Source: Bradyrhizobium sp. CB82 (lineage in GTDB: Bacteria > Pseudomonadota > Alphaproteobacteria > Rhizobiales > Xanthobacteraceae). Taken from it: a stretch of 64,000 bases of DNA. The translations under genes and the position numbers were made by a program. Location: NCBI RefSeq assembly GCF_029714405.1, contig NZ_CP121650.1, positions 2,671,001 to 2,735,000 of the forward strand, in the 5' to 3' direction. The notes beneath the pieces are model-generated. The model searched no databases and was not told the DNA's origin. It saw nothing but the letters and a program-made list of their open reading frames with translations. Shown piece by piece: positions 9,737-18,725 of this stretch (its first letter is position 1; the number at the start of each line of letters is the position of its first letter).

Positions 9737-10918
9737 ATGTCGGCTGACGACCCAGATCCTGCCGCCTTCCAAGACCAGCCGATCTCGCAGCTGCTTGTCA
9801 AGGTTGCAACGAGATGTAACATCGATTGTTCTTATTGCTACTGGTTCCGCGACGCGTCCGTTTACAACAAGCCTAAGCTATTGGGTGCCGAGGTGCTGCA
9901 TCGGCTGTTGCAGCGCATAGAGGAGCACCTGGTCAGAAACCCGCTTATCGATTTCCCTATCGTTCTGCACGGCGGAGAGCCCTTGCTGTGGGGAGTTGAG
10001 AATTTTCACCGCATTGCCGAAGCCTGCAAGGGAATATCGTCACGAACCGGCTGCGAAATACCTATCGCGGTGACCACCAACGGTGTGTTGATTGATGATG
10101 ACTGGCTGAATTGCTTCGAGGCCCACAAGATTTCGGTCGCAATCAGCCTGGACGGGCCGGCGCATATTCACGACGCTCATCGCCGAACATTTCAGGGCGC
10201 GGGCACCCACGCTGCGGTGGAGCGGGCCGCCCGCATGCTCGCATCACGCGGCATTGGAGCAATCGCTCTCGCAGTTTGCAATCCCGCTTACCTGCCCACG
10301 GACTATGTTGACTTTTTCGCCGAGTGCGGGATTGCAAATTACGACATCATGATCCCCGATGCGACAGCGGATGAGAACCCGCCATCCATTGCCGCGTTTT
10401 ACAACGGCCTGTTCAAACTCTGGCTTGAGGCTAACCGCAGCGAGTCAACGGTCAACATCCGAATCATCTCCGATATGATCACCGCTTTGCTTGGCAACAC
10501 TTCGCCGACCGAGGGCGTCGGCTACAAGCCAGTTGAACTTTGCACCGTCATGACCGACGGTTCCGTAGAGGCCCACGATGTGCTGCGGATTGCGGGCGAC
10601 GGCTTCACGCGAACGGCCTTCAACATCTTCGAGCATGCAATCGACGAGGTGAGGAACGAGCCGCGCTGGAAAGCCGCACGCGATGCGTCAATCAAGCTCT
10701 GCGAAAAGTGCCGGCATTGCAAGTTCATGGGCGCTTGCGGCGGCGGTTATCTTCCGCATCGTTTTTCCAAAAAGAACGGTTACGACAATCCGTCAGTCTA
10801 TTGCGACGATCTCTATTCGATGTTCGAGAACATGCAATCCGTCCTGGAAAGCCACCTTTACGTCACCAAGCCCGGCGGCGAACGCCTCAACGTTCGGGAC
10901 GCGTTGCCAGGCGCCTAG
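9737..10918 (+). CDS. Radical SAM/SPASM peptide maturase, probably cyclophane-forming
   Basis: The 393-residue protein has the radical SAM cluster motif CNIDCSYCYWF (Cys 27, 31, 34) near its start. A C-terminal SPASM domain has cysteines in CEKCRHC (about 322-328), MGACGGGYLPHRF (about 334) and SVYC (about 354), for auxiliary Fe-S clusters. Such enzymes install C-C or C-N crosslinks in ribosomal peptides; the YCYWFRD signature and the CTVMTDGSVEAHDVLRI segment fit GRRM/FxsB-like maturases. It follows the small repeat peptide directly, which is the obvious substrate. GTG at 9719 is an alternative start; neither has a strong ribosome site. Confidence 0.86.
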   Translation: MSADDPDPAAFQDQPISQLLVKVATRCNIDCSYCYWFRDASVYNKPKLLGAEVLHRLLQRIEEHLVRNPLIDFPIVLHGGEPLLWGVENFHRIAEACKGISSRTGCEIPIAVTTNGVLIDDDWLNCFEAHKISVAISLDGPAHIHDAHRRTFQGAGTHAAVERAARMLASRGIGAIALAVCNPAYLPTDYVDFFAECGIANYDIMIPDATADENPPSIAAFYNGLFKLWLEANRSESTVNIRIISDMITALLGNTSPTEGVGYKPVELCTVMTDGSVEAHDVLRIAGDGFTRTAFNIFEHAIDEVRNEPRWKAARDASIKLCEKCRHCKFMGACGGGYLPHRFSKKNGYDNPSVYCDDLYSMFENMQSVLESHLYVTKPGGERLNVRDALPGA

Positions 10919-11308
10919 AACTGTCGTCCATAGCCCAACAACGCCTATGCTGCGATAAAGGGTCTCCAAGCGACGGCTCAGCCCAGGCGGGACGGCCTCG
11001 CTTACCCCGCGCCGCCTTCAAACGGATGTTCGGCAATTGAGCGCTGAATCGACGTCCGTCAGCGAGGTCCGCAGGTCGCGAAACAGCACGATGTTGCGCC
11101 GAACTTGGCTTCAGCGGCTGGAGCTTGTATAGCCTCCAGGCTCAGTTTAGCGACCTTGCCTGCAGATTTGCGATAGGACGGAATTGCAGGCGGGGAGAAC
11201 CAATCGCGGACTTCGCAATTGTCTCTGCGGAGCGGCTAGCTTCGAAAGGGTGCGCCCGCGGCCGAATTCGCATATGTACGAAGCCCCAGGCGGAGCTCCC
11301 ACAACGGA
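10919..11308. other. Gene-free interval after the radical SAM gene
   Basis: I see no convincing coding frame or RNA here. A weak hairpin (CTGGAG about 11119, CTCCAG about 11135) has no T-run. The promoter of the following Mfd-like gene should lie here, but I cannot point to it. Confidence 0.4.
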
Positions 11309-14300
11309 GTGAGCCTGTTCGAAGCAACACGCGCCATCAGCCTCGGCTGGCCGCGAATCAATGACAGGTTCAACGTGGGTCGTTCCAGCAAAGCGCACGT
11401 TGCCAGCAAGGCAACGAAGCGCAAGAATTCTTCACCTCGGACTGCGATCTCGTCCTCATCCCCCCTCGGCATGGTGGCCCTTCATCTCCTCGAGCAATGG
11501 AGGAAGTCGGGCCGCAAAGGCGTTGTCTTTCTTGCCGAGAACGAGAATCGGGCCGAGCGGCTGGGTGCCGTCATTCATGGTCTCGATCCTGGCTGCGATG
11601 CGCTAGTTTTTCCAAGGCTGAACACGCTGCCGTTCGACCAGCTGGAGCCATCGCACGAAATCGCCGGTAGACGGAGCTCGGTCCTGAGGCGCCTTGCCAA
11701 GCCGGAGAAGCCGATCCTGCTCGTGTCCACGGCAGAGGCCGTCATGGAGCGCCTGCCTGTGCTGGCGAGTTGGTCCCGCGCCGTTCTCCGATTGAAGGTG
11801 GGGGCAGCGTTTTCAGAAAAAGAGCTTCGGGCGCGGCTTGAAGCGCTCGGATACGACCTCGATGAAGAGGCCGACTATCCCGGGGCCGCGCTGTTCCACG
11901 GGAAGACCTTCGAGATTTTTCCCGCCGGCGCCCTCGGGCCCTTCAGGGTAGAACATTCCGGTCGGTCGATAAGTCGGATCGTGGCGTTCGATCCCTTGCA
12001 GCATGACATCGTTTTCGAGACCAAGGAGCTTCTGATCGACCCGATGTCGGAGCGGCTGGCGTTCGGGAATAAGCGCGGAAAACGGTCGACCCTGCTCGAC
12101 TATTGCGGGCAGGCCAAGTGGATCGCGGATGCCGGCGTTCTCGCCCATGCCGATGCCTGGCTGAGCACGATCGAGGAGGCTGCTGGTCGCTCCGACAGAG
12201 AGCGCGAATACCTCGGGCGGCGCGAATGGAAGCAGTGGACCAGGCGTATGAGCGTGCTGCCCCAAAAAGCTCCTTTCAGTCCCACGCCGGATTTTTCGAA
12301 GGTTGCAAAGCCGAGGAAGGCTCTCCGCGCGTTTCTCGACGAAACGCGACGCACTGGTTCGCGACTCATTTTCGTTGCGGCGCAGGAGGAGGACCTGCGT
12401 GCCATGGAGCGTATGAGCGGAGTCAAGGCGGAGCGCTTTCCCAGCTGGAACGAGGCCATGGCGGGACGCAATCGCGAGATCGCACTTCTGACTGATTTCG
12501 ATGCCGGTTTTGTCGCGCCTGGTCGAAAACCTCTTGTCGTCGTGACAGCTTCCGATGTGCTCGGCAGCAGGGCTCATCATCCGCAGCCGATGGCCAGAAG
12601 TTGGAATTCGGCTTTCGACCACGCAGATGTGCCGCAGCAGGGTGCAGTCGTCGTTCATCTGCAGCGCGGACTGGCCGTGCTCGACGGACTGCAGACCGTG
12701 GCAATGGGCCGCGAGTCGTCGCGCGAAATGATCAGGCTCGCATTTGCGGGAGACGATGCCGTTCTCGTTCCGCCTGCCGATCTGGCGCTTATCTGGCCAT
12801 ACGCATCGGAGCGCGGCGGGCTGACACTGGATAAAGCCGACGGAAGTACGTGGTGGGGTCGGCGCACTGAGGCGGAGCAAGAAATTCAAGCCGCCGGAAG
12901 GCAGCTCTCCAAGCACATCAGTCAGCGGCGTCGCCGGCGGGCTCCGAAGCTTCTGCCTCCTGGGCCCGACTACGAGAGGTTCGTCGCTCGTTTCCCCTAT
13001 TTCACGACGATCGATCAAGCGAAGGCCATTCGGGACGTTCTGGATGATCTTGCGTCCGGCCACCCCATGGACAGGGTCATTTGCGGCGACGTCGGCTTCG
13101 GTAAGACCGAGGTGGCGCTACGGGCAGCGGCCGCCGTCGTATTATCCGGCAAGCAGGTCGCGATCGCCGTGCCGACCAGCGTATTGGCAAGGCAGCATGT
13201 CGCGACCTTCCGCAAGCGCTTCTCTCCGTTCGGGATCGACGTGGGAAACCTGTCGAGGGCCGGCTCGGCCTCGGAAACAAGGCAAGTGAAAGAGGGGTTG
13301 AAGAGCGGAAAGCTGAAGATCGTGGTCGGAACGCAGGCGCTCTCCTCGAAGGATGTGCGATTCGCCGACCTCGGCTTGGTCATCATCGACGAGGAACAGC
13401 ATTTTGGCGCGGCGGAGAAGGCAAGGCTATCCGAACTAGCCAGGGGGGCCCATTCCCTTTGGATGAGTGCGACGCCCATACCGCGGACTCTCGCGGCAGG
13501 CCTTGCGGGCTTTAGGGATCTCAGCGTTATCGCCTCTCCGCCCGTTCAACGACTTCCAGTCGTCACGAAGGTTGCGCCGCTGTCGGATGCCGCCATTGCT
13601 GCGGCATTGCTGCGCGAGCAAAGGCGCCACGGGCAGAGCTTCCTCATTTGTCCGCGCATTCAGGATCTCGACCCGATGCTGGCGCGAGTGCAGGCGATTG
13701 CCCTGGAGCTCCGCATCGTCTGTCTTCACGGGAAGCTGCCCGGTGACGAAATTGACGACCGGATGATGAGATTCGTCGAAGGCGCGGCGGACGTTCTGCT
13801 TGCGACCAACATCGTGGAAAGCGGGCTCGATATCCCGCGTGCGAATACGATGGTGATCTGTTGGCCCGAAAGGTTCGGCCTTGCGCAGCTTCATCAGCTC
13901 AGGGGAAGGGTCGGACGCAGCGGGATACGTGCGTTTGCGTATTTGCTGACCGACTCGGGTTCGGAGCGATCCGAGAAGCGGTTGGCCGTTCTGGAGGAGT
14001 TCAACAGGCCGGGCGCAGGTTTTGCCATCAGTGCGCGGGACCTGGACCTCAGAGGAGCGGGAGACGTGCTTTCGGAGCGGCAGTCGGGCCATGTGCAGGT
14101 CTTCGGACCCGTGCTCTACAGTCACCTTCTGAAATTGGCCTCGGAGAAGGCTAACGATAGGACAGCCGATCTCTGGGTGCCCGATCTGAATGTGCCGGTC
14201 GCCGAATTGTTGCCGGCGACTTACGTGCAATCGGAGGCGGTTCGGCTGGAAATCTACGCCCGGGCGGCCCGGTGCCGAAACGAAGACGAGCTGGACGACC

Positions 14301-14575
14301 TGGAGGAGGAGACTTCCCGCCGCTTTGGCAAATTGCCGGCGGCGGCCAGCGCTTTCTTTGCGATGGCAAGGTTCAGGATCGAATGTAGGCGGCGGGGAAT
14401 CGTGAGGCTCGATGCCGGACCTGAGGCCGTGGCTGCAACATTCCTGCCCGGACGACTGCGCAAGTCCAGGGGGCGATCGCTGCAGCGCGATGGCGATCGG
14501 GTCGTCTCTGTCAGCCAAGGACGCGATGGACCGCTTGCAAAGGTCGAAGAATTCCTCGACCTCCTGGACGAGTGA
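11309..14575 (+). CDS. Mfd-like (transcription-repair coupling factor) DNA translocase
   Basis: The 1088-residue protein follows the Mfd domain order: a UvrB-like N-terminal part (LNTLPFDQLEPSHEIAGRR near 108), a CarD/RID RNA-polymerase-interacting domain (AVVVHLQRGLAVLDG near 450), and two RecA-like motor domains with Walker A CGDVGFGKTE, DEEQHFG box, SATPIPRTL and QLRGRVGRSG. A C-terminal TRCF/D7 domain ends it. It should use ATP to push stalled RNA polymerase off DNA. It is slightly shorter than usual Mfd (about 1150-1170), and the first 54 residues look non-conserved. The start could be this GTG or an internal one up to the ATG at 11471. It may be a second Mfd paralogue; the window cannot show whether a normal mfd exists elsewhere. 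Confidence 0.85.
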   Translation: MSLFEATRAISLGWPRINDRFNVGRSSKAHVASKATKRKNSSPRTAISSSSPLGMVALHLLEQWRKSGRKGVVFLAENENRAERLGAVIHGLDPGCDALVFPRLNTLPFDQLEPSHEIAGRRSSVLRRLAKPEKPILLVSTAEAVMERLPVLASWSRAVLRLKVGAAFSEKELRARLEALGYDLDEEADYPGAALFHGKTFEIFPAGALGPFRVEHSGRSISRIVAFDPLQHDIVFETKELLIDPMSERLAFGNKRGKRSTLLDYCGQAKWIADAGVLAHADAWLSTIEEAAGRSDREREYLGRREWKQWTRRMSVLPQKAPFSPTPDFSKVAKPRKALRAFLDETRRTGSRLIFVAAQEEDLRAMERMSGVKAERFPSWNEAMAGRNREIALLTDFDAGFVAPGRKPLVVVTASDVLGSRAHHPQPMARSWNSAFDHADVPQQGAVVVHLQRGLAVLDGLQTVAMGRESSREMIRLAFAGDDAVLVPPADLALIWPYASERGGLTLDKADGSTWWGRRTEAEQEIQAAGRQLSKHISQRRRRRAPKLLPPGPDYERFVARFPYFTTIDQAKAIRDVLDDLASGHPMDRVICGDVGFGKTEVALRAAAAVVLSGKQVAIAVPTSVLARQHVATFRKRFSPFGIDVGNLSRAGSASETRQVKEGLKSGKLKIVVGTQALSSKDVRFADLGLVIIDEEQHFGAAEKARLSELARGAHSLWMSATPIPRTLAAGLAGFRDLSVIASPPVQRLPVVTKVAPLSDAAIAAALLREQRRHGQSFLICPRIQDLDPMLARVQAIALELRIVCLHGKLPGDEIDDRMMRFVEGAADVLLATNIVESGLDIPRANTMVICWPERFGLAQLHQLRGRVGRSGIRAFAYLLTDSGSERSEKRLAVLEEFNRPGAGFAISARDLDLRGAGDVLSERQSGHVQVFGPVLYSHLLKLASEKANDRTADLWVPDLNVPVAELLPATYVQSEAVRLEIYARAARCRNEDELDDLEEETSRRFGKLPAAASAFFAMARFRIECRRRGIVRLDAGPEAVAATFLPGRLRKSRGRSLQRDGDRVVSVSQGRDGPLAKVEEFLDLLDE

Positions 14576-14644
14576 TCGCAGTGCAGGCGAAGGCGTGACT
14601 TCGCGGAGGGCAGCTCATGGCGCGCTGCCTGCGTCCATCAGATT

Positions 14645-15385
14645 TCAGCGCGTGCCGGGCCGATCCCCACAGGCAACGATGTCCCAGGGCGATTTTCGAT
14701 CCGCGACCTCCGGCGGAGAGAATATCGCCAGGTATCCGCCGTCCCCTGCGAGCTTGTACGTGGCGATCGCGCGATAGCCGACGGCGGTCAGTTCGCAGCG
14801 CAAGAGCTCAATTGGGGTGCCATGCTTCGACGTCGGAAGCTCGAGGTCGACAATTCCGACCCGTGCACCCGGCTTCAAGGCGGGCGTGAGATTGTAGAGG
14901 AAGGCATAGGGCTCGGCGATCTCGTGATACATGTGCACGAGGATCGCGGCGTCCAGCGAGGCAGCTGGGAGGCGCGGATCGTGTGGGTCACCAAGCGCAA
15001 ATTTGACGTTCGTCAACTTCAGGAGTTCCGTTCTCCTGGCAAGCTCGATGAGGTAATCCCGCCTGACGTCCTGGGCAACCACGGAGCCGGCGGCCCCGAC
15101 CAGATAAGAAAGCCTGACCGTGTGGTAGCCACTGCCTGCGCCAATGTCGCCGACCGTCATGCCTGGCTTCAATTCAAGAAGACGGGCGATTTGACCGGCC
15201 TCATCCAGGGCGTCGCGGTGCTCTTCGGCGGAGCGGCGTGGGCTGACAATCCGTGCAACGGGGCGCTGAGGTGAGGGAAACTCTTTTGCCGCAACTCCGG
15301 GGGGAGCCAGATAATCAATGTCAGCGGCGTATGTGTGAGATGCCGCAAGCGCAACAACTAGCGTCGCTGCGTGGGCTAGTGCCAT
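14645..15385 (-). CDS. Exported SAM-dependent methyltransferase
   Basis: The 246-residue protein has a signal peptide (MALAHAATLVVALAASHTYA) and a class I methyltransferase fold. The SAM-binding motif I is VGDIGAGSGYHTVRLSYLVG near residue 80; an acidic motif (VAQDVRRDYL) and ILVHMYHEIAEP, a motif IV-like strand, follow. This group of predicted periplasmic methyltransferases is common in proteobacteria, but its substrate is unknown, and SAM is not expected in the periplasm. An open frame runs 24 codons further upstream, but the chosen ATG starts the signal sequence. It is convergent with the Mfd-like gene. Confidence 0.82.
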   Translation of the reverse strand: MALAHAATLVVALAASHTYAADIDYLAPPGVAAKEFPSPQRPVARIVSPRRSAEEHRDALDEAGQIARLLELKPGMTVGDIGAGSGYHTVRLSYLVGAAGSVVAQDVRRDYLIELARRTELLKLTNVKFALGDPHDPRLPAASLDAAILVHMYHEIAEPYAFLYNLTPALKPGARVGIVDLELPTSKHGTPIELLRCELTAVGYRAIATYKLAGDGGYLAIFSPPEVADRKSPWDIVACGDRPGTR

Positions 15386-15434
15386 CACGGGCGCGCAGTT
15401 GCCTGAAAAGGCCACCACCTGCGTGGCCCTTCGT

Positions 15435-15656
15435 CTATTTTTGAAGGTCGGCGGCAAAGAACTTGGCCGCCTCGGCCTTTGCCTCCTGATCCACCTTGTC
15501 CATCACGATTCCGGGGCGCTTGGCCGCGACCGCGTCGTCAAAACCCTTCATCGTGGTCTCGCCGCCCGTGTACGTGACCGGCTCTTCCTTGATCGCAGCA
15601 TTCGCGCTTGTGATCATTGCGACGATCCAAAGTGCTCCCACTGCAATCGTTCGCAT
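15435..15656 (-). pseudogene. Dienelactone hydrolase remnant with internal deletion
   Basis: The 73-codon frame keeps the start of an exported dienelactone hydrolase: signal peptide MRTIAVGALWIVAMITSANA, then KEEPVTYTGGETTMKGF, then AKRPGIV. It jumps directly to what looks like that family's extreme C-terminus (DQEAKAEAAKFFAADLQK). The roughly 200 central residues with the catalytic Cys-Asp-His triad are missing, and a short gap also follows MKGF. A good ribosome site (GGAGGT, 15663-15668) remains. It cannot be an active hydrolase. The reading as an in-frame deletion product rests on my memory of the family sequence. Confidence 0.65.
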
Positions 15657-15838
15657 GCTGACCTCCTGTGGTTGGGCACGACCATTTTGGCACGGCGGCC
15701 GTTTCTGTTCCAGATCGCTGCGACGATACTGTGCTTGGCCGCCCCTGTGCCGCCTTGGCGGAATTGCGCGGGAGCGCTGCTCTTGACGCAAAGTCGCCAG
15801 CCGGCCTGAAGGGAGTTGGAAGGCACAAGAAGCGCGAT

Positions 15839-16495
15839 CTAGTCGCTCGTCGCAGCGCGATAGAACGCTTCTACCTTCGCCAGGTCCTTGGAGTGAGTGC
15901 CCTCTCGATCGGTTTTTGTTTTCGAATCAACACCGGCAGGCCGCACCGACCGAATGGCTTCTTTGACATTGTCTGGTCCGAGGCCACCAGCCAGTATGAC
16001 CGGGGTGCGAACACGTTCCACGATCTTTCGACTGATGCTCCAGTCATGCGTCACGCCCTGCGCGCCGATTTGCGCATCACCCGTGCGATGACTGTCAAGC
16101 AGGATCCAGTCGACAATACCGTCATATGCTTGCGCCACACCTAGCGCCCCAGGTCCCGTGACAGGTACGCTCCGCATGAATCTGCTCCTTGGCAGAGACT
16201 TTCGCAGCGCCACGACGAGATCGGGCGTTAGCAATTCGCTTGAAGCGCCAAGATGGACGATGGGCGGATCAAGCTCCCGTGCCATCCGTTCGATAACAGC
16301 GACATCCGCCGAGAGAAACAGCGCGGAGAGTACGGACGGCGCCCGGATCATCTTCATGACGGCTGCCGCCTTCTGAACCGGAAGCTCCCGAGGGAAGGCA
16401 CCGTCGCCGACGAGCACGCCGACATGATCCACGCCGATTGCCGAAACCGCCTCGGCTTCCGCAGGTGTCGCCACTTCGTAGATTTGCGTCAGCAT
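15839..16495 (-). CDS. TrpF-like (phosphoribosylanthranilate isomerase family) barrel protein
   Basis: The 218-residue protein has the half-repeat pattern of a TIM barrel with TrpF-type features: VDHVGVLVGDGAFPREL near the start, WILLDSH in the middle, and the phosphate-binding turn PVILAGGLGPDNVKEAIRSVRPAGVDSKTKTD near residues 165-195. Classical TrpF starts with KICGI-like Cys strands and a GVDV(S)SGVE end; both are altered here (VDSKTKTDREG). It is therefore likely a paralogue with another role rather than the tryptophan enzyme. No trp genes are near. It lies between the hydrolase remnant and the CGNR gene on the same strand. Confidence 0.75.
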   Translation of the reverse strand: MLTQIYEVATPAEAEAVSAIGVDHVGVLVGDGAFPRELPVQKAAAVMKMIRAPSVLSALFLSADVAVIERMARELDPPIVHLGASSELLTPDLVVALRKSLPRSRFMRSVPVTGPGALGVAQAYDGIVDWILLDSHRTGDAQIGAQGVTHDWSISRKIVERVRTPVILAGGLGPDNVKEAIRSVRPAGVDSKTKTDREGTHSKDLAKVEAFYRAATSD

Positions 16496-16555
16496 TGTCT
16501 TACACCCGCGCTGCCCGCCACACTGAGTTGAATGGACAGATTTCCCACGCAGCGA

Positions 16556-17215
16556 TCAGCTCTTTCGAGCCAGTCTTTGCCGATGCCGGGCGGCGCGCAC
16601 CTTCGCGCGGTTGCCGCAAACCCGCATCTCGCACCAACGGCGGCGATTGTTCTTGGTCGTGTCGAAGAACAGCCAGCCGCATTCCTGGCCCGCGCATCGC
16701 TTGGTACGCAAGAGGTCCTTCTCCATCAACAGCGTCAAGGCTGAGAGCGTGATGGGGCCCAGAATGGCCGCGGCAATGTCGCGACGCGGGTCCCAGACCC
16801 AGATGTAGCTGCCAAAGCGCATCTTGATCTCGGCGTGGCCGAGGTTTGCAGAGTGGGCGGCCGATAGCGACGCGATCAGCTTTCCCGCGACCGGCCTCTG
16901 CTCGGCAAGCGCAGTCCCGATCGTCCAGATCAACTCCCGCAGCTCGATCGCGCGCTCGAAGATGCGTTGCGCCCGACGCGGATGGCCGGCGAGCGCGGCA
17001 CGCGCATAGGCGCAATCGGCGGGCGGCATCACGCGCGCGTGCTCGACCCACTGCATGAGCGTGTCGAAGCCTCTCAGGTGCTCTTGTCTCGCGGGAGAGC
17101 CGTGCGCCGACGTCGTATTCGTGAAATCCCATGCCAGCTCGCCGCCGACGAGATCGAGACTGCCGGCGCGCGAGGGTAGCAGAAGCGGGGTCTTGATCCT
17201 GCGATCAGCGTTCAT
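16556..17215 (-). CDS. ABATE/CGNR zinc-finger domain protein
   Basis: The 219-residue protein has an N-terminal ABATE domain (GGELAWDFTNT near residue 24) and a C-terminal CGNR zinc finger: Cys in KRCAGQECGWLFFD and in RRRWCEMRVCGNRAK, followed by basic residues (ARHRQRLARKS). The finger probably binds DNA, and the family is thought to include stress-linked transcription regulators. It is divergent from the LivK-type binding protein gene 190 bases away and so may regulate it (inference from position). Confidence 0.85.
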   Translation of the reverse strand: MNADRRIKTPLLLPSRAGSLDLVGGELAWDFTNTTSAHGSPARQEHLRGFDTLMQWVEHARVMPPADCAYARAALAGHPRRAQRIFERAIELRELIWTIGTALAEQRPVAGKLIASLSAAHSANLGHAEIKMRFGSYIWVWDPRRDIAAAILGPITLSALTLLMEKDLLRTKRCAGQECGWLFFDTTKNNRRRWCEMRVCGNRAKVRAARHRQRLARKS

Positions 17216-17406
17216 GTGTAACCATCAAACCGCATGTTTGCGTGGCAGCGGGTGCCCGGCATGGTCTCCGCCGCGCCATGACCCGCTCCATCCTAAGGCA
17301 TTTCAGCATCCGGCGCACAGCGGAATCTGTAACCATCTATCCATTATTGACTGGTCGCGGTGTGCGTGACAGCCTGATCCCGGCAAAACGATATTTGGAG
17401 GTTACC

Positions 17407-18576
17407 ATGACCGGTCGTCGCGGCGCTCTCCCCTTGCTCGTCTCATTGCTTGTCCTGCCTGTCGCGGTCGCAGCACCAGCCGTCGCGCAGCTGGCTGGCA
17501 GGGATGTCGAGATCGGCATCGGCGGGCCGTTGACGACGACCTCGGCCGGCTTCGGCGTCGAGATGAAACAGGCGGTGGAACTCGCCGTCGATGAACGCAA
17601 CGACGCGGGCGGCGTCGCGGGCGCCAGGGTCACGGCCGTGGCTGCCGACGACAAGGCGGACGCGGAGACCGGAAAGGCTATCGCGAAGCGTTTCTGCGAC
17701 GATCCGGCGATCCTCGGCGTGATCGGACATGTCAATAGCGGCGTGGCCATCGCCACCGGCAAGATCTACGCCGACTGCGGCCTTGCCGTCATCACGCCGA
17801 TGGCATCGAACCCGAAGGTGACGGAAAGCGGCTTTGCCACCATCTTCCGCCTGACCAACCGTGACGACAGGAAAGGGCCAGGTCTGGCGCGCTACCTGAT
17901 GCGGAAGATGGGCAAGACACGCGCGCTCGTGGTCGACGACGGAACGCCTTACGGCATAGGCCTCGCCGACCAGTTCGTGGCGGGTTTTGGCGACGGCGGC
18001 ACGGTGGTCGCGCGCAAATCCGTACAGGTCGGGGAGAAGGACTTCTCCGATTTCGTGAGGTCGTTCCCTGCGGATTTCGACGTGCTGTTCTTTGCCGGCA
18101 TTCGCGAAGGCGCGCTGATCCTCAAGCAGATGCGGGCGCAAGGATTGACGCAATTGTTCGCCTGCGGCGACGGATGCTGGGACACCAAGGCCTTCATTCA
18201 GGCCGCCGAAGGGGCCGCGACGCAAGCGGAAGGTGTTCGCGTTCTCTCCGCCGCACCCGCCATCGGCACCGTTCCCGGATCGTTCGAGTTCGGCGCCAGG
18301 TACACGGCGAAGTACGGACCGATCAACAACTATGCAGCGAGCTCCTACGACTCGGGCCGTGTCCTGATGGCTGCGATCGCCGAGGCCGCCAAGGAAAAGC
18401 AAGGCCTCCCGACACGCGCCGACGTCGTGGCAGCGCTGCGCAAGCTGACATTCCAGGGCATCGCCTACGCCAAGCCGGTGCAATGGACGGAGAAGGGCGA
18501 CAACAAGTCAGCCGTGATCTTTGTCAACGCGGTCGAGGGCGACCACTTCAAGCAGGTCGACCAGATCGACGAGTGA
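17407..18576 (+). CDS. Branched-chain amino acid-type ABC transporter substrate-binding protein
   Basis: The 389-residue exported protein belongs to the LivK/periplasmic-binding type 1 family. A signal peptide (about 1-27, ending AVAQL) precedes IGIGGPLTTTSAGFGVEMKQAVELAV, VIGHVNSGVAIATGKIYADCGLAVITPMASNPKVTE and KTRALVVDDGTPYGIGLADQF, all typical. It would bind an amino acid or related compound in the periplasm. No permease or ATPase genes accompany it, so it probably works with a transporter encoded elsewhere. The ATG at 17407 follows GGAGG (17398-17402); the open frame further upstream has no signal sequence. Confidence 0.87.
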   Translation: MTGRRGALPLLVSLLVLPVAVAAPAVAQLAGRDVEIGIGGPLTTTSAGFGVEMKQAVELAVDERNDAGGVAGARVTAVAADDKADAETGKAIAKRFCDDPAILGVIGHVNSGVAIATGKIYADCGLAVITPMASNPKVTESGFATIFRLTNRDDRKGPGLARYLMRKMGKTRALVVDDGTPYGIGLADQFVAGFGDGGTVVARKSVQVGEKDFSDFVRSFPADFDVLFFAGIREGALILKQMRAQGLTQLFACGDGCWDTKAFIQAAEGAATQAEGVRVLSAAPAIGTVPGSFEFGARYTAKYGPINNYAASSYDSGRVLMAAIAEAAKEKQGLPTRADVVAALRKLTFQGIAYAKPVQWTEKGDNKSAVIFVNAVEGDHFKQVDQIDE

Positions 18577-18725
18577 GGCCTTTTGTCCTCCGGGCCGACC
18601 GCATCAGCCTCAGCGAGCGACCAGGTCGACCGCCGCCCATTCCGCTTTGCTCACGGAGCATGTCCGCCTCGGAGCCAAAAGCGCGACGTCGGTACGCACC
18701 TGAGCGCGGACCGACAGGACAGTGC

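Noticed and set aside
11813..13063. 416-codon minus-strand frame
   Set aside because: Antisense to the Mfd-like gene, low-complexity Arg/Pro-rich translation.
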